DNA from: Poriferisodalis sp965116715
Lineage (GTDB): Bacteria; Actinomycetota; Acidimicrobiia; Acidimicrobiales; Poriferisodalaceae
NCBI GenBank assembly: GCA_965116715.1
Contig: OZ220724.1
Coordinates: forward strand, 2,170,001-2,234,000
Length of the DNA stretch: 64,000 nucleotides
Direction: 5' to 3'
A program made the translations under genes and the position numbers. Of the stretch, positions 49,643-57,614 are shown in pieces (within the stretch, counting starts at the first letter, position 1; each line of letters starts with the position of its first letter). A model generated the notes under the pieces. It was not told the DNA's origin. It ran no database searches and saw nothing but the letters and a program-made list of their open reading frames with translations.

Positions 49643-51052
49643 ATGGCTGTTCCTACAGACCGAATGATCAACCGCTCCGGGCGCAGATGGGCGCGATGGC
49701 TGGCCGTCGCCGCGGCACTGCTGCTGCTGGTTTCCGCCTGCGGCAGCGGCAGCAACGACAGCGACGACGCCACCGAAGATGCTCCAGCGGCGACAGAGGC
49801 CGCTGCGTCAGAAGAAGCCATGACCGAGGAGATGGCCGAAGAAGAGATGTCCATGTCGGCCGACGCGGCAGCGCCCGCTGTCCGGCTGACATCAGGCGGC
49901 GCCGCAGCGGAAGAAGAGATGTCGGACGACTCGGGCACCAGCACCCTGGCAGCCGGCGTGCCCGCAGTGCCAGCCGACTTGAACCGCGACATCATCTACA
50001 CGGCCTGGATCGCGGTAGAGACCGCCGACGTGGCCGCCGCCGCTGCCCAAGCCAACTCGATCATCGCCGGGCTCGGGGGCTTCACGTTCTCCCAGGACAC
50101 CCGCACCCAAGGCCGAGCGCACACCACGCTGACGTTCAAGATCCGGCCCGAGCAGTTCTCGACCGCGTTGGATCGACTGTCCAACGTCGGCGAGCTGGTC
50201 GAGCAGTCCGTGAACGCCGAGGATGTCACCGACATCGTCGTAGACCTGAGCAGCCGCATCTCGACTGCGGAGATCAGCGTCAACCGGCTGCGCGAGTTCC
50301 TGTCCCAAGCCACCGAAGTGAAAGGCGTGGCCGAACTCGAGCGCGAGCTGGCCGACCGTGAGACGAACCTGGAGCGACTGCGGGGGCAGCTTCGCTCGCT
50401 GCGGGATCGGGTGGACCTGTCCACCATCACGCTGTCGATCACCGAGTCCGTCGAGGCGGTGCCGCCCACCTCGCTGGTCCTGGAAGCCTGGCTGGCAGCC
50501 AGCGAAGACGACCCCTGCCTCGGCTTCGAGAGCTTGGACGCACCGCCCGACGGCGACGTCGGCTTCTGCTTCGAGCTGGAGAACGACGGCGAGACGGCGC
50601 TGACCGAGGTCCGGCTCAGCTCGCGAGCGCTGCGCTTCGCCAACGACGATCTGACCGTGCTCGACGGCGCGGACTTGCATCGGATCGAGCCCGGTGAGCG
50701 AGTGGTGGCCACGCTGGTCGAACCGATCGTCGACGGCCGCATCGCGGGCCGAGTGGCTACCCGGGGACTCGAGATAGATGTCCGCCTCAGCGCCGTGCCG
50801 GTCAGCGAGACCGGCACCGAGCTGGCCCGGCTGGCCCGCAGCCACGGCCTGTTCCTCTACGTCGACGAGGAGGACACGCCGCCCGGCTTCGGCGACGCGC
50901 TGAGTGGCGGTTGGAACGCACTGGTTGCCGTCGGCAACGGCGTGCTGCTCGTTGTCGGTGCGCTGCTGCCGTTCCTGCCGGTCGTCCTGATCGCCCTGGC
51001 AGTGGCATGGTGGTGGCTGCGCCGCCGCCGTGCCCGCCGTGCAGACGGCTGA
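49643..51052 (+). CDS. DUF4349-type lipoprotein with C-terminal membrane helix
   Basis: The ATG at 49643 is preceded by a GGGGAGGGG ribosome site. The protein of about 469 residues has a lipoprotein signal (RRWARWLAVAAALLLLVSAC), an acidic low-complexity stretch, then DLNRDIIYTAWIAVETADV and a coiled-coil (RISTAEISVNRLREFLSQ, LERELADRETNLERLRGQL) as in DUF4349, and a beta-rich domain. The C-terminal 45 residues hold a helix (LLVVGALLPFLPVVLIALAVAWWWL) followed by an Arg-rich cytoplasmic end, so both ends meet the membrane. Function unknown. Confidence 0.8.
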   Translation: MAVPTDRMINRSGRRWARWLAVAAALLLLVSACGSGSNDSDDATEDAPAATEAAASEEAMTEEMAEEEMSMSADAAAPAVRLTSGGAAAEEEMSDDSGTSTLAAGVPAVPADLNRDIIYTAWIAVETADVAAAAAQANSIIAGLGGFTFSQDTRTQGRAHTTLTFKIRPEQFSTALDRLSNVGELVEQSVNAEDVTDIVVDLSSRISTAEISVNRLREFLSQATEVKGVAELERELADRETNLERLRGQLRSLRDRVDLSTITLSITESVEAVPPTSLVLEAWLAASEDDPCLGFESLDAPPDGDVGFCFELENDGETALTEVRLSSRALRFANDDLTVLDGADLHRIEPGERVVATLVEPIVDGRIAGRVATRGLEIDVRLSAVPVSETGTELARLARSHGLFLYVDEEDTPPGFGDALSGGWNALVAVGNGVLLVVGALLPFLPVVLIALAVAWWWLRRRRARRADG

Positions 51053-51055
51053 GTC

Positions 51056-51095
51056 GGACAAATTCGGACAGACTTCGGCATGTCCGTTTTTGTCC
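51056..51095. promoter_or_regulatory. Imperfect 14-bp inverted repeat upstream of the Ada/AlkA gene
   Basis: GGACAAATTCGGAC (51056-51069) faces GTCCGTTTTTGTCC (51082-51095), 12 of 14 positions complementary, ending 25 bp before the start codon. It could be the self-regulatory Ada-type operator or a terminator of the preceding gene. The right arm holds a T5 run but not at the transcript end. Confidence 0.45.
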
Positions 51096-51120
51096 GGTCA
51101 GGGTGCGCCAGACTGCTCGC

Positions 51121-52575
51121 ATGCAGGTCGAGGCCGTTCGCACCACGGGCATCTACTGCCGTGCTGATTGCTCCGCCGAACCGCTGCCGCGCAACGTCAC
51201 GCACTACTCCAACCAGGTAGCTGCAGAAGCAGCGGGCTTCCGGCCGTGCCTGCGCTGCCATCCCGAACGCCGCGCCGGCTCGCTCGCCGATCTGGATGTG
51301 CCCGCGCCGGTCGGGGCGGCCCTGCTGCGGATCAACGACGGCTTTCTGGACGATCACGACGAAGAGGCACTGGCGGCGCAGGTGGGCTACAGCGCCCGGC
51401 AGCTTCGGCGGCTGTTCGAACAGCATGTCGGGGCGACGCCCACCACCATCGCCCGCTCACGCCGTGCACACTTCGCTCGCTGCCTCATCGACGACACCGA
51501 TCTGACGTTCACCGAGATCGCCCGTGCTGCAGGCTTCGGCGGCCCGCGCCAGATGCACCGAGCCGTGACATCGGTGTTCTGCTTCACACCCACCGAGCTG
51601 CGCTCACAGCGCCGTCGCGGCGGCTACGCCGAGCTCGACGGGGGGCTGGTTCTGGAGCTGCCGACGCTGGCGCCGTATGACTTCGGCACGTTCATCGCCC
51701 ACCAGGAGTGCCGGGCAATTCCCGGTGTGGAAGCAGTGGCCGGTGACGAGTCCGGGTCGGCCTATGTGCGCAGTTTCAGTGCATGCGGGCACGCCGGTAT
51801 TGCAGAAGTGGCGGTGCCGCCGAGCGGCGGCGAGAGTCTGCAACTGCGGCTGCACCTGCCGACCTACGACTCGATCATCGATGCGGTGGGTCGGGCCCGT
51901 GCGCTGCTGGGAACCGACGAGGACCCTGCACCTCCGGCAGAGGCGCTGAGCGACGACGCCGTCATCGGTCCGCTGGTGCGCTCGGCGCCGGGACTGCGCG
52001 TGCCGCGCGCGTGGGATCGCTTCGAGACCGCGGTGCGGATCATCGTGGGGCAGCAGATCTCGCTCGCAGCAGCCTCCACGCTCAGCGGCCGCATCGCCCA
52101 ACGCTTCGGCACGCCGATCAGCCCCGTGCTGGAGTGCTGCGACGACGTCCTGGTGCCGCTGACACACCTGTTTCCCGGCGCCGCAACGCTCGCCGACGCC
52201 GGCACCGCAGGATTCGGCGGCCTGGGGTTCACCCAGCAGCGCATCGCCACCATCGTCAGCTTCGCCGAAGCCGTGGCGAGCGGCGAGTTGGACCTGACCG
52301 CCATCGACACGCTGGATGCCACCGTGTCCCGGCTGTGCGAACTGCCGGGAATCGGCCCGTGGACGGCGCACCTCATCGCGATGCGAGTGTTCGGCCATGA
52401 CGACGCCTTTCCGGCGTCCGACCTGGGCTTGCGCCGCTCAGCGGAGCGCTTGGTCGGCCGCCCGGTCAGTGCCCGCGAACTCGAAACGCTTGCGGAGAGC
52501 TGGCGCCCGTACCGTTCCTGGGCCGCGCAGCACCTCTGGCACGCCAGCGGCCAATCGGGCACGAGCACTCGCTGA
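51121..52575 (+). CDS. Ada-like regulator fused to AlkA DNA-3-methyladenine glycosylase
   Basis: This 484-residue fusion has three parts. The Ada zinc domain begins at VRTTGIYCRADCSAEPLP with the four zinc cysteines 13, 17, 43 and 46 (C13 is the methyl acceptor by homology). An AraC-type helix-turn-helix pair covers about residues 60-160. The AlkA part follows, with the helix-hairpin-helix LCELPGIGPWTAHLI and catalytic Asp in FPASDLGLRR. The N-terminus is about 20 residues shorter than usual. Alkylation damage would be sensed and repaired by one protein. It is followed by the Ogt-type gene. Confidence 0.88.
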   Translation: MQVEAVRTTGIYCRADCSAEPLPRNVTHYSNQVAAEAAGFRPCLRCHPERRAGSLADLDVPAPVGAALLRINDGFLDDHDEEALAAQVGYSARQLRRLFEQHVGATPTTIARSRRAHFARCLIDDTDLTFTEIARAAGFGGPRQMHRAVTSVFCFTPTELRSQRRRGGYAELDGGLVLELPTLAPYDFGTFIAHQECRAIPGVEAVAGDESGSAYVRSFSACGHAGIAEVAVPPSGGESLQLRLHLPTYDSIIDAVGRARALLGTDEDPAPPAEALSDDAVIGPLVRSAPGLRVPRAWDRFETAVRIIVGQQISLAAASTLSGRIAQRFGTPISPVLECCDDVLVPLTHLFPGAATLADAGTAGFGGLGFTQQRIATIVSFAEAVASGELDLTAIDTLDATVSRLCELPGIGPWTAHLIAMRVFGHDDAFPASDLGLRRSAERLVGRPVSARELETLAESWRPYRSWAAQHLWHASGQSGTSTR

Positions 52576-52640
52576 TCTGCCTGCCCAGCGCCGGCCCACT
52601 TCCCGACCAACCCCAGCTTCCCGAGGAGCACAGAATCAAC

Positions 52641-53132
52641 ATGAGCACCGACACCCACTGGCACACGACCGTCGATAGCCCCATCGGGCCACTGGGCCTG
52701 GTGGCCACCGACGAGGGACTGCGCGCCGTGTCGTGGCGCGGTGACGAGACGTCCGTCAAGTTGCCCGACGACATGGTCGAAGACGCCGATCATCCGATCC
52801 TGCGTCAAACAGCGGATCAGCTCAGCGAGTACTTCGACGGCGACCGCACCAGCTTCGACCTGCCGCTCGACCTGCGCGGCACGCCATTCCAGGAGGCGGC
52901 CTGGCGCGCACTCGGCGACATCCCCTACGGCGCCACCCGCAGCTACGGCGAGCAGGCCGCGCTCATCGGCAGGCCCAAGGCGGTGCGCGCCGTGGGCCAA
53001 GCCAACGGCCGCAACCCCGTGCCGATCGTGCTCCCCTGCCACCGGGTCATCGGCGCCAACGGCTCGCTCACCGGGTTCGGCGGCGGTCTCGACCTCAAGA
53101 CCCAGCTGCTGCGGCACGAAGGCGCCCTGTAG
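52641..53132 (+). CDS. ogt: Methylated-DNA-protein cysteine methyltransferase
   Basis: This 163-residue enzyme removes methyl from O6-methylguanine in a single-use reaction. The methyl-acceptor cysteine is in LPCHRVIGANGSLTGFGGG, and the recognition helix contains GQANGRNPVP. The N-terminal ferredoxin-like half starts SPIGPLGLVATDEGL. It sits 65 bp after the Ada/AlkA gene. Both fit an adaptive response to DNA methylation. Confidence 0.93.
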   Translation: MSTDTHWHTTVDSPIGPLGLVATDEGLRAVSWRGDETSVKLPDDMVEDADHPILRQTADQLSEYFDGDRTSFDLPLDLRGTPFQEAAWRALGDIPYGATRSYGEQAALIGRPKAVRAVGQANGRNPVPIVLPCHRVIGANGSLTGFGGGLDLKTQLLRHEGAL

Positions 53133-53139
53133 CCCAGCG

Positions 53140-53223
53140 TGCGCGAGGAGGGACTTGAACCCTCACACCCTTGCGGGCACAGGCACCTGAAGCCTGCGCG
53201 TCTGCCAATTCCGCCACTCGCGC
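53140..53223 (-). tRNA. tRNA-Leu (anticodon CAG)
   Basis: On the minus strand the acceptor GCGCGAG (53223-53217) pairs with CTCGCGC (53147-53141), discriminator A (complement of 53140). The anticodon loop TTCAGGT gives CAG, reading CUG. The long variable arm and GGTTCAAGTCC T arm are typical of leucine tRNA. Confidence 0.93.
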
Positions 53224-53273
53224 GTGGGGCGAACAGACTAGCCCGCGAACCTGCGCTCCTACACTGGGCCGTC

Positions 53274-53552
53274 GTGGGTGGCGCCAGCCTGGTCGGCAGC
53301 GACGGACAGTGCCACGAACTGGGCTCTTCGACGATCATCGGGCGGCGCGACGACTGCGACATCGTGCTGAACGGGCCGAAGGTCTCACGACGGCACGCAC
53401 AGATCCGGTCCGGCGCGGACGGCCTGCTGCTGGTGGATCTCGCCAGTGTGAACGGCACGCTGCTGAACGGCATCGAGATCACCAGCGAACGCTTGTCGAA
53501 CGGCGATGTCGTGACCATCGGCACGCATGAACTACGGCTGGAGCTGGACTGA
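53274..53552 (+). CDS. Minimal FHA-domain protein (position of FhaA)
   Basis: From the GTG at 53274 the product is about 92 residues, a single FHA domain: STIIGRRDDCDIVLNGPKVSRRHAQI and DLASVNGTLLNG with the pThr-binding Arg and SxxH positions. FhaA of mycobacteria has the same locus position but adds a DUF3662 domain, which is absent here. Its partner is probably a Thr-phosphorylated protein such as PknB or a substrate. Its stop overlaps the next start (TGATG). Confidence 0.72.
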   Translation: MGGASLVGSDGQCHELGSSTIIGRRDDCDIVLNGPKVSRRHAQIRSGADGLLLVDLASVNGTLLNGIEITSERLSNGDVVTIGTHELRLELD

Positions 53553-54019
53553 TGTCTGAGCAGTTGGTGCGGCTGCTGGCGTTGTGCGTGCTGGTGCTGC
53601 TGTACCTGTTCTTCTTCAGGGTGATGCGAGCCGTGTGGGCCGGTGTGGCGACACCCCGCAATCACCTCGGTTGGAGATCGTTGCGCGGGCTGCGCGGCGA
53701 CGGGTCCCCCAACGGCAATGCGGCCCCGCAGCCGTCTGCGCTGGTCGTCCGCTCGCCGTTGAGCGCCCAAGGAGAACGGCACCTGCTGGCCGACGCGCTG
53801 ACCATCGGGCGAAGTCCCGAGTGCGACGTCATCATCGACGACAGCTACTCGTCTCAGGCTCATGCCCGCCTGTACCGCGACGGCAGCCAGCACCTGCTGG
53901 AGGATCTGGGCTCGACCAACGGGACCTATCTGAACCGTCAGAAGGTCGCCAACGCCACTGTTGTGCGCATCGGCGATTTCGTGCAGGTCGGCTCCACCGT
54001 CTTCGAGGTCAGCGCATGA
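53552..54019 (+). CDS. Membrane-anchored FHA-domain protein (FhaB-type)
   Basis: The 155-residue protein starts with a hydrophobic helix (LLALCVLVLLYLFFFRVM, residues 8-25), a polar linker of about 50 residues, and a C-terminal FHA domain with LTIGRSPECDVIIDDSYSSQAHARL and DLGSTNGTYLNR. It matches the FhaB/FipA group, which links PknB signalling to division or wall synthesis. It begins inside the stop of the preceding FHA gene. Confidence 0.85.
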   Translation: MSEQLVRLLALCVLVLLYLFFFRVMRAVWAGVATPRNHLGWRSLRGLRGDGSPNGNAAPQPSALVVRSPLSAQGERHLLADALTIGRSPECDVIIDDSYSSQAHARLYRDGSQHLLEDLGSTNGTYLNRQKVANATVVRIGDFVQVGSTVFEVSA

Positions 54020-54050
54020 CCGTGTCCCGAAGCCGCGAGACTGGGCCGCT

Positions 54051-54896
54051 ATGAGCGCGCCCGCCCGCCAGATGCGCATTCGCTGGGGCGGAGCGTCGGA
54101 TCGGGGCCTGCGCCGCGCCGAGAACCAGGACGCCATGTACGCCGACATCGGCCTGTTCGTGGTCGCCGACGGCATGGGCGGCCACCTCGGCGGCAGCGTC
54201 GCATCGAGCCTCGCGGTGAAGACCGTCGCCGCAAACTCCCCCTCGACGCCAGCCGAGCTGCTGGCGGCTGTTCGCCATGCCAACCAGGTGGTGCATCACC
54301 GATCGACCGCCCATGCGGATCTTGCGGGCATGGGCACCACGTTGTGCGCCATCGCCGTGGTGCAGCAAGACGACAGTCGTGTCTGGAGCCTGGTCAACGT
54401 CGGCGATTCCCGCGTCTACCGCTACCAGGGGGGCGAACTCACCCAGCTCACGATCGATCACAATTTCGTGGCCGAGATGATCCGGGCCGGCGACCTCACC
54501 GTCGAGCAGGCCGCCGACCATCCGCGGCGCAACACGCTGACTCGAGCCATCGGCGTGGAGCCCGAGGTGACAGTCGACGACTGGATCCTCGAGCTCACCG
54601 GCAACGATCGATTCCTGCTGTGCACCGATGGCGTCACCAACGAATTGGACGAGTCCGACATCTCCGAACTGCTCGACATCGATGAGCACCCGTCGGACGT
54701 GGCACGTGCTCTCGTGCGGCAGGCGAATGACCGCGGGGGGCGCGACAACTCAACGGCACTGGTGGTCGACGTCGACATCGAGGGGATCGCGAGCGAGCCG
54801 GCACCGGCGCCCACGCAAGCTGGCGTCCCGCAGCCTGACGGCAGCATCCAGCGCACGTCGAGGCGGCGCAGCTGGCGACGCTCCCGCTCGCGCTGA
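54051..54896 (+). CDS. PP2C-type Ser/Thr protein phosphatase (PstP-like)
   Basis: The 281-residue phosphatase is soluble as drawn, ending in an Arg-rich tail, with no C-terminal membrane helix unlike mycobacterial PstP. The metal-binding residues are present: ENQDAMYADIGLFVVADGMGGH, NVGDSRVYRY, CTDGVTNELDESD, and the end GGRDNSTALVV. It would reverse the action of the PknB kinase on FHA or envelope proteins. The start is the ATG at 54051, 32 bp after the FHA stop. Confidence 0.9.
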   Translation: MSAPARQMRIRWGGASDRGLRRAENQDAMYADIGLFVVADGMGGHLGGSVASSLAVKTVAANSPSTPAELLAAVRHANQVVHHRSTAHADLAGMGTTLCAIAVVQQDDSRVWSLVNVGDSRVYRYQGGELTQLTIDHNFVAEMIRAGDLTVEQAADHPRRNTLTRAIGVEPEVTVDDWILELTGNDRFLLCTDGVTNELDESDISELLDIDEHPSDVARALVRQANDRGGRDNSTALVVDVDIEGIASEPAPAPTQAGVPQPDGSIQRTSRRRSWRRSRSR

Positions 54897-54947
54897 GAGG
54901 ATCCGTCGCTGCGAGTCCGACGACGCACCGAGACAGCGCTCGCCGCG

Positions 54948-56276
54948 ATGGCGGGCGTGGTGGTCTGCACGACATTTGCCGTCACCGCGCTCGGTGTGGA
55001 GCAGAACTCGTTCTGGGGTGGCGCCGGCGCCGCGGACACAGCCGAATCGCTCTGGGCCACCGCCGGCTGGCTGGCAGCCGTCGTGGCCGGCGGCGCGGCT
55101 GCTCGCATCGCGATCAAGCGGTGGGCGCCAAGCAGCAACGAGTTGCTGCTCGGGATCGTCGGGCTGCTCATGGGCATCGGTTGGGTTTTTGTCGCGCGGA
55201 TCGATGCCCGGCTGGCGTCCGAACAAGCAGTCGCCGTGCTGCTGGGACTTGCAGCCATCGCCGGCACCTTGCTCGCCGCGCAGCGGCTCGACTGGTTCCT
55301 GAGCCGACCTGGCGCGTGCGGATTCATCGCGGCGGCCCTTCTGGCCGCGGGCAGCTTCTCGGGCGGAGCCGATGTCTCAGCCGGCGCGTACGAGCCGCCG
55401 CGCCAGTGGCTGGACGTCGGGTCGCTGCTGAGCGTCCAGCCCTACGGTCTCGCCAAGATCGTCGTGGTCGTCGCTGCCTGCGGGCTGACAGCGACCGCAC
55501 CGCGCTGGCTCGGGCCCCGCTTCATTCCGCACCGCCATGCCGCAGGGGCAAGCGCTGCGGCGGTCGGCGCGTGGGCGTTGCTCATCATCGGCGCCGACCT
55601 CGCAACGTCGGTGATCGTCTTTGCAGCGGCCTGGCTGCCGCTGTGGCTCGACGGGGACGATCTCGTCGGCAGTGACGTGCCGACCGCGCCCCGATCGACA
55701 CGTGCGAGGGCACTCAACGGGATCCTCGTCACCTTCGCCTTCGGCGTCGGCGTGCTGGTCACCGTGTATGACCGGCTGTCGGCACAAGTGCACCATTGGC
55801 TGAATCCGTGGATCGATGCCGACACAGCAGGGGTCGTCGACGCGGCCTTTGCGATCAGCGCTGGCGGCATCAGCGGTGTGGGGCTCGGGCTCGGCGCGCC
55901 GCAGCACCTGCCCGAAGCGCACAGCGAGTTCATCTTCGCCGTCATTACCGAAGAGCTCGGCATTTTGGGCGGCGCGGCACTGCTCGCCGCGTTCATGCTG
56001 CTCGTCGGCATCGGCGCAGGCATCGCTCAGCGCGCGCACCGAACCCACCGACTTCTTGCAGCCGCTGCAACGTCAGTCATCGGGCTGCAGGCACTGCTGA
56101 CCGTTGCCGGCGTGTTGCGGCTGCTGCCGCACACCGTCGGGGCTCTGCCGTTCGCGGCCTACGGACCATTGGCAATGGTGGGCAACTGCATCGCCGTCGG
56201 GTTGCTGCTCGCCATCTCCGATGCCAGCGATGCCCCTCACGGCGAGCCACAACCACTTTCGCTGGGTGACCCGTGA
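54948..56276 (+). CDS. SEDS family protein (RodA/FtsW-like) with altered key motifs
   Basis: The 442-residue protein has about ten membrane spans and occupies the RodA position of the locus. The signature region reads GGISGVGLGLGAPQHLPEAHSEFIFAV. In polymerising SEDS proteins the HTDF segment holds the proposed catalytic Asp, but here the sequence is HSEF. The usual LPFxSYGGSS near the C-terminus is LPFAAYGPLA. The first span begins close to the ATG, so a start upstream may be missing. It overlaps the pseudo-PBP gene start by 4 bp (GTGA). Confidence 0.78.
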   Translation: MAGVVVCTTFAVTALGVEQNSFWGGAGAADTAESLWATAGWLAAVVAGGAAARIAIKRWAPSSNELLLGIVGLLMGIGWVFVARIDARLASEQAVAVLLGLAAIAGTLLAAQRLDWFLSRPGACGFIAAALLAAGSFSGGADVSAGAYEPPRQWLDVGSLLSVQPYGLAKIVVVVAACGLTATAPRWLGPRFIPHRHAAGASAAAVGAWALLIIGADLATSVIVFAAAWLPLWLDGDDLVGSDVPTAPRSTRARALNGILVTFAFGVGVLVTVYDRLSAQVHHWLNPWIDADTAGVVDAAFAISAGGISGVGLGLGAPQHLPEAHSEFIFAVITEELGILGGAALLAAFMLLVGIGAGIAQRAHRTHRLLAAAATSVIGLQALLTVAGVLRLLPHTVGALPFAAYGPLAMVGNCIAVGLLLAISDASDAPHGEPQPLSLGDP

Positions 56277-57556
56277 ATCGCCGTGTCATCCGGTTGACCC
56301 TGGCGCTCGCGGCCGGCTTCGCAGTCCTGCTGGTGCAGCTCACCAATATCGGCTTCGTCTCGGCCGGCGAGCTGCGCCGGCACGAGCTCAACACGCGCTC
56401 AGCGGCGGCGGCCATCGGCAACGCGCGCGGCGCGATCACCAGCCTCGACGGCGAGACCCTTGCACCTTCGATCAGCCCCGGCGACAGGAACGACCGACCA
56501 GTGCTGCGCACCTACCCGCACGGCCCGCTCTATGCGCACATCGTGGGCTACCTGAGCGCTGAGGCCGGCGCCAGCGGGGTCGAGCGCAGCTACGACAGCG
56601 AGCTGTCAGGCACGACGACCGGCATCGCTGTGCGGGAGCTGACCGACCTGTTCGCCGACAGCGGTCGAGTGGGCGACATCGTGCTGACCCTGAACCACGG
56701 CGTGCAACTCACCGCACGTGCTGCGCTGGGCGACCGTGACGGCGCCGTCGTCGTCATCGACCCGGCGACCGGTGCCGTCGTCGCGATGTGGTCGCGCCCG
56801 AGCTTTGACCCTGGCGCGCTGGTTTCGCCGGCGTCCGGCGCTGATCGAGCGGTTGCCGGTCTCCCGGCGGCACGCGCCTACCAACGTCACTACACCCTGC
56901 GAGTCAGCGAGTCGCTCAGCAGAGCGGGTGTCGAACTGCTGGAGGGCGCACGCCAGGAGCCGGGTTCGACCGGCATCGATCTGCCCGGCGAACCGGACGG
57001 GGCGGACCCCGACGACCCCGGCATCGGCGAAGGCGACGTCGAACGGGTGCGATTGACGCCGCTGCAGTTGGCGCTGGCGGCCGCATCGGTCGTCAATGAC
57101 GGGATCCGGATGCGCCCCCATGTCGTGCACCGTGTCGACATCCGATCGACCGAGGGCGAGGCGTCGGCGCCCGATGCGTCGGTCGAGAGCACACCGGGCG
57201 ACGCCGGGCGCCTGTTCAGACAGGCCGACGCGGCCGGGTTGCTGGCGCGCATGATCGCGGAGGCGCAGCAAGCGTCGATCAGGCTTGAGCCGGCCGACGG
57301 CGTCGAGCTTCCCGCGGCGTCGGCAGTCGGCTGGCTGGGCGATCCGACCGGCGACAGCGCACGGCTGGGGGGCTGGGCGGTGCTGCTGGCCCCAGCCGAT
57401 GCGCCCACGGTTGCCGTCGCGGTGCTGATCGAGCCCGATGCCAGTCTTGACATCGGGGACCCGCGAGGCGGCGGTACCTTGGCAACGATGATCGCTGCGA
57501 CCGCAGCGGAAGCCGCCCTTGCGCTGCGAGCAGGTCCGCAGCCCGACCGTCCCTAG
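56273..57556 (+). CDS. Penicillin-binding protein-like protein lacking transpeptidase motifs
   Basis: The 427-residue protein has a single N-terminal membrane helix, the PBP dimerisation region (YPHGPLYAHIVGYLSAEAG, GVERSYDSELSG) and the entry to the transpeptidase domain (TLNHGVQLTARAALGDRDG, VIDPATGAVVAMWSRPSFDP). From there the part with the SxxK serine and the SxN motif is missing; LTPLQLALAAASVVNDGIRMRP resumes directly. Near the end the KTG is replaced by VGWLG. It cannot form a standard acyl-enzyme. It is coupled to the SEDS gene and overlaps no other. I rate it a structural or regulatory pseudo-PBP. Confidence 0.82.
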   Translation: MNRRVIRLTLALAAGFAVLLVQLTNIGFVSAGELRRHELNTRSAAAAIGNARGAITSLDGETLAPSISPGDRNDRPVLRTYPHGPLYAHIVGYLSAEAGASGVERSYDSELSGTTTGIAVRELTDLFADSGRVGDIVLTLNHGVQLTARAALGDRDGAVVVIDPATGAVVAMWSRPSFDPGALVSPASGADRAVAGLPAARAYQRHYTLRVSESLSRAGVELLEGARQEPGSTGIDLPGEPDGADPDDPGIGEGDVERVRLTPLQLALAAASVVNDGIRMRPHVVHRVDIRSTEGEASAPDASVESTPGDAGRLFRQADAAGLLARMIAEAQQASIRLEPADGVELPAASAVGWLGDPTGDSARLGGWAVLLAPADAPTVAVAVLIEPDASLDIGDPRGGGTLATMIAATAAEAALALRAGPQPDRP

Positions 57557-57614
57557 CCCCACCGCCTCGCAGTCGTCTCAACGGCCCGACGGCCCGATCA
57601 CCCGCCCCGTGCTC

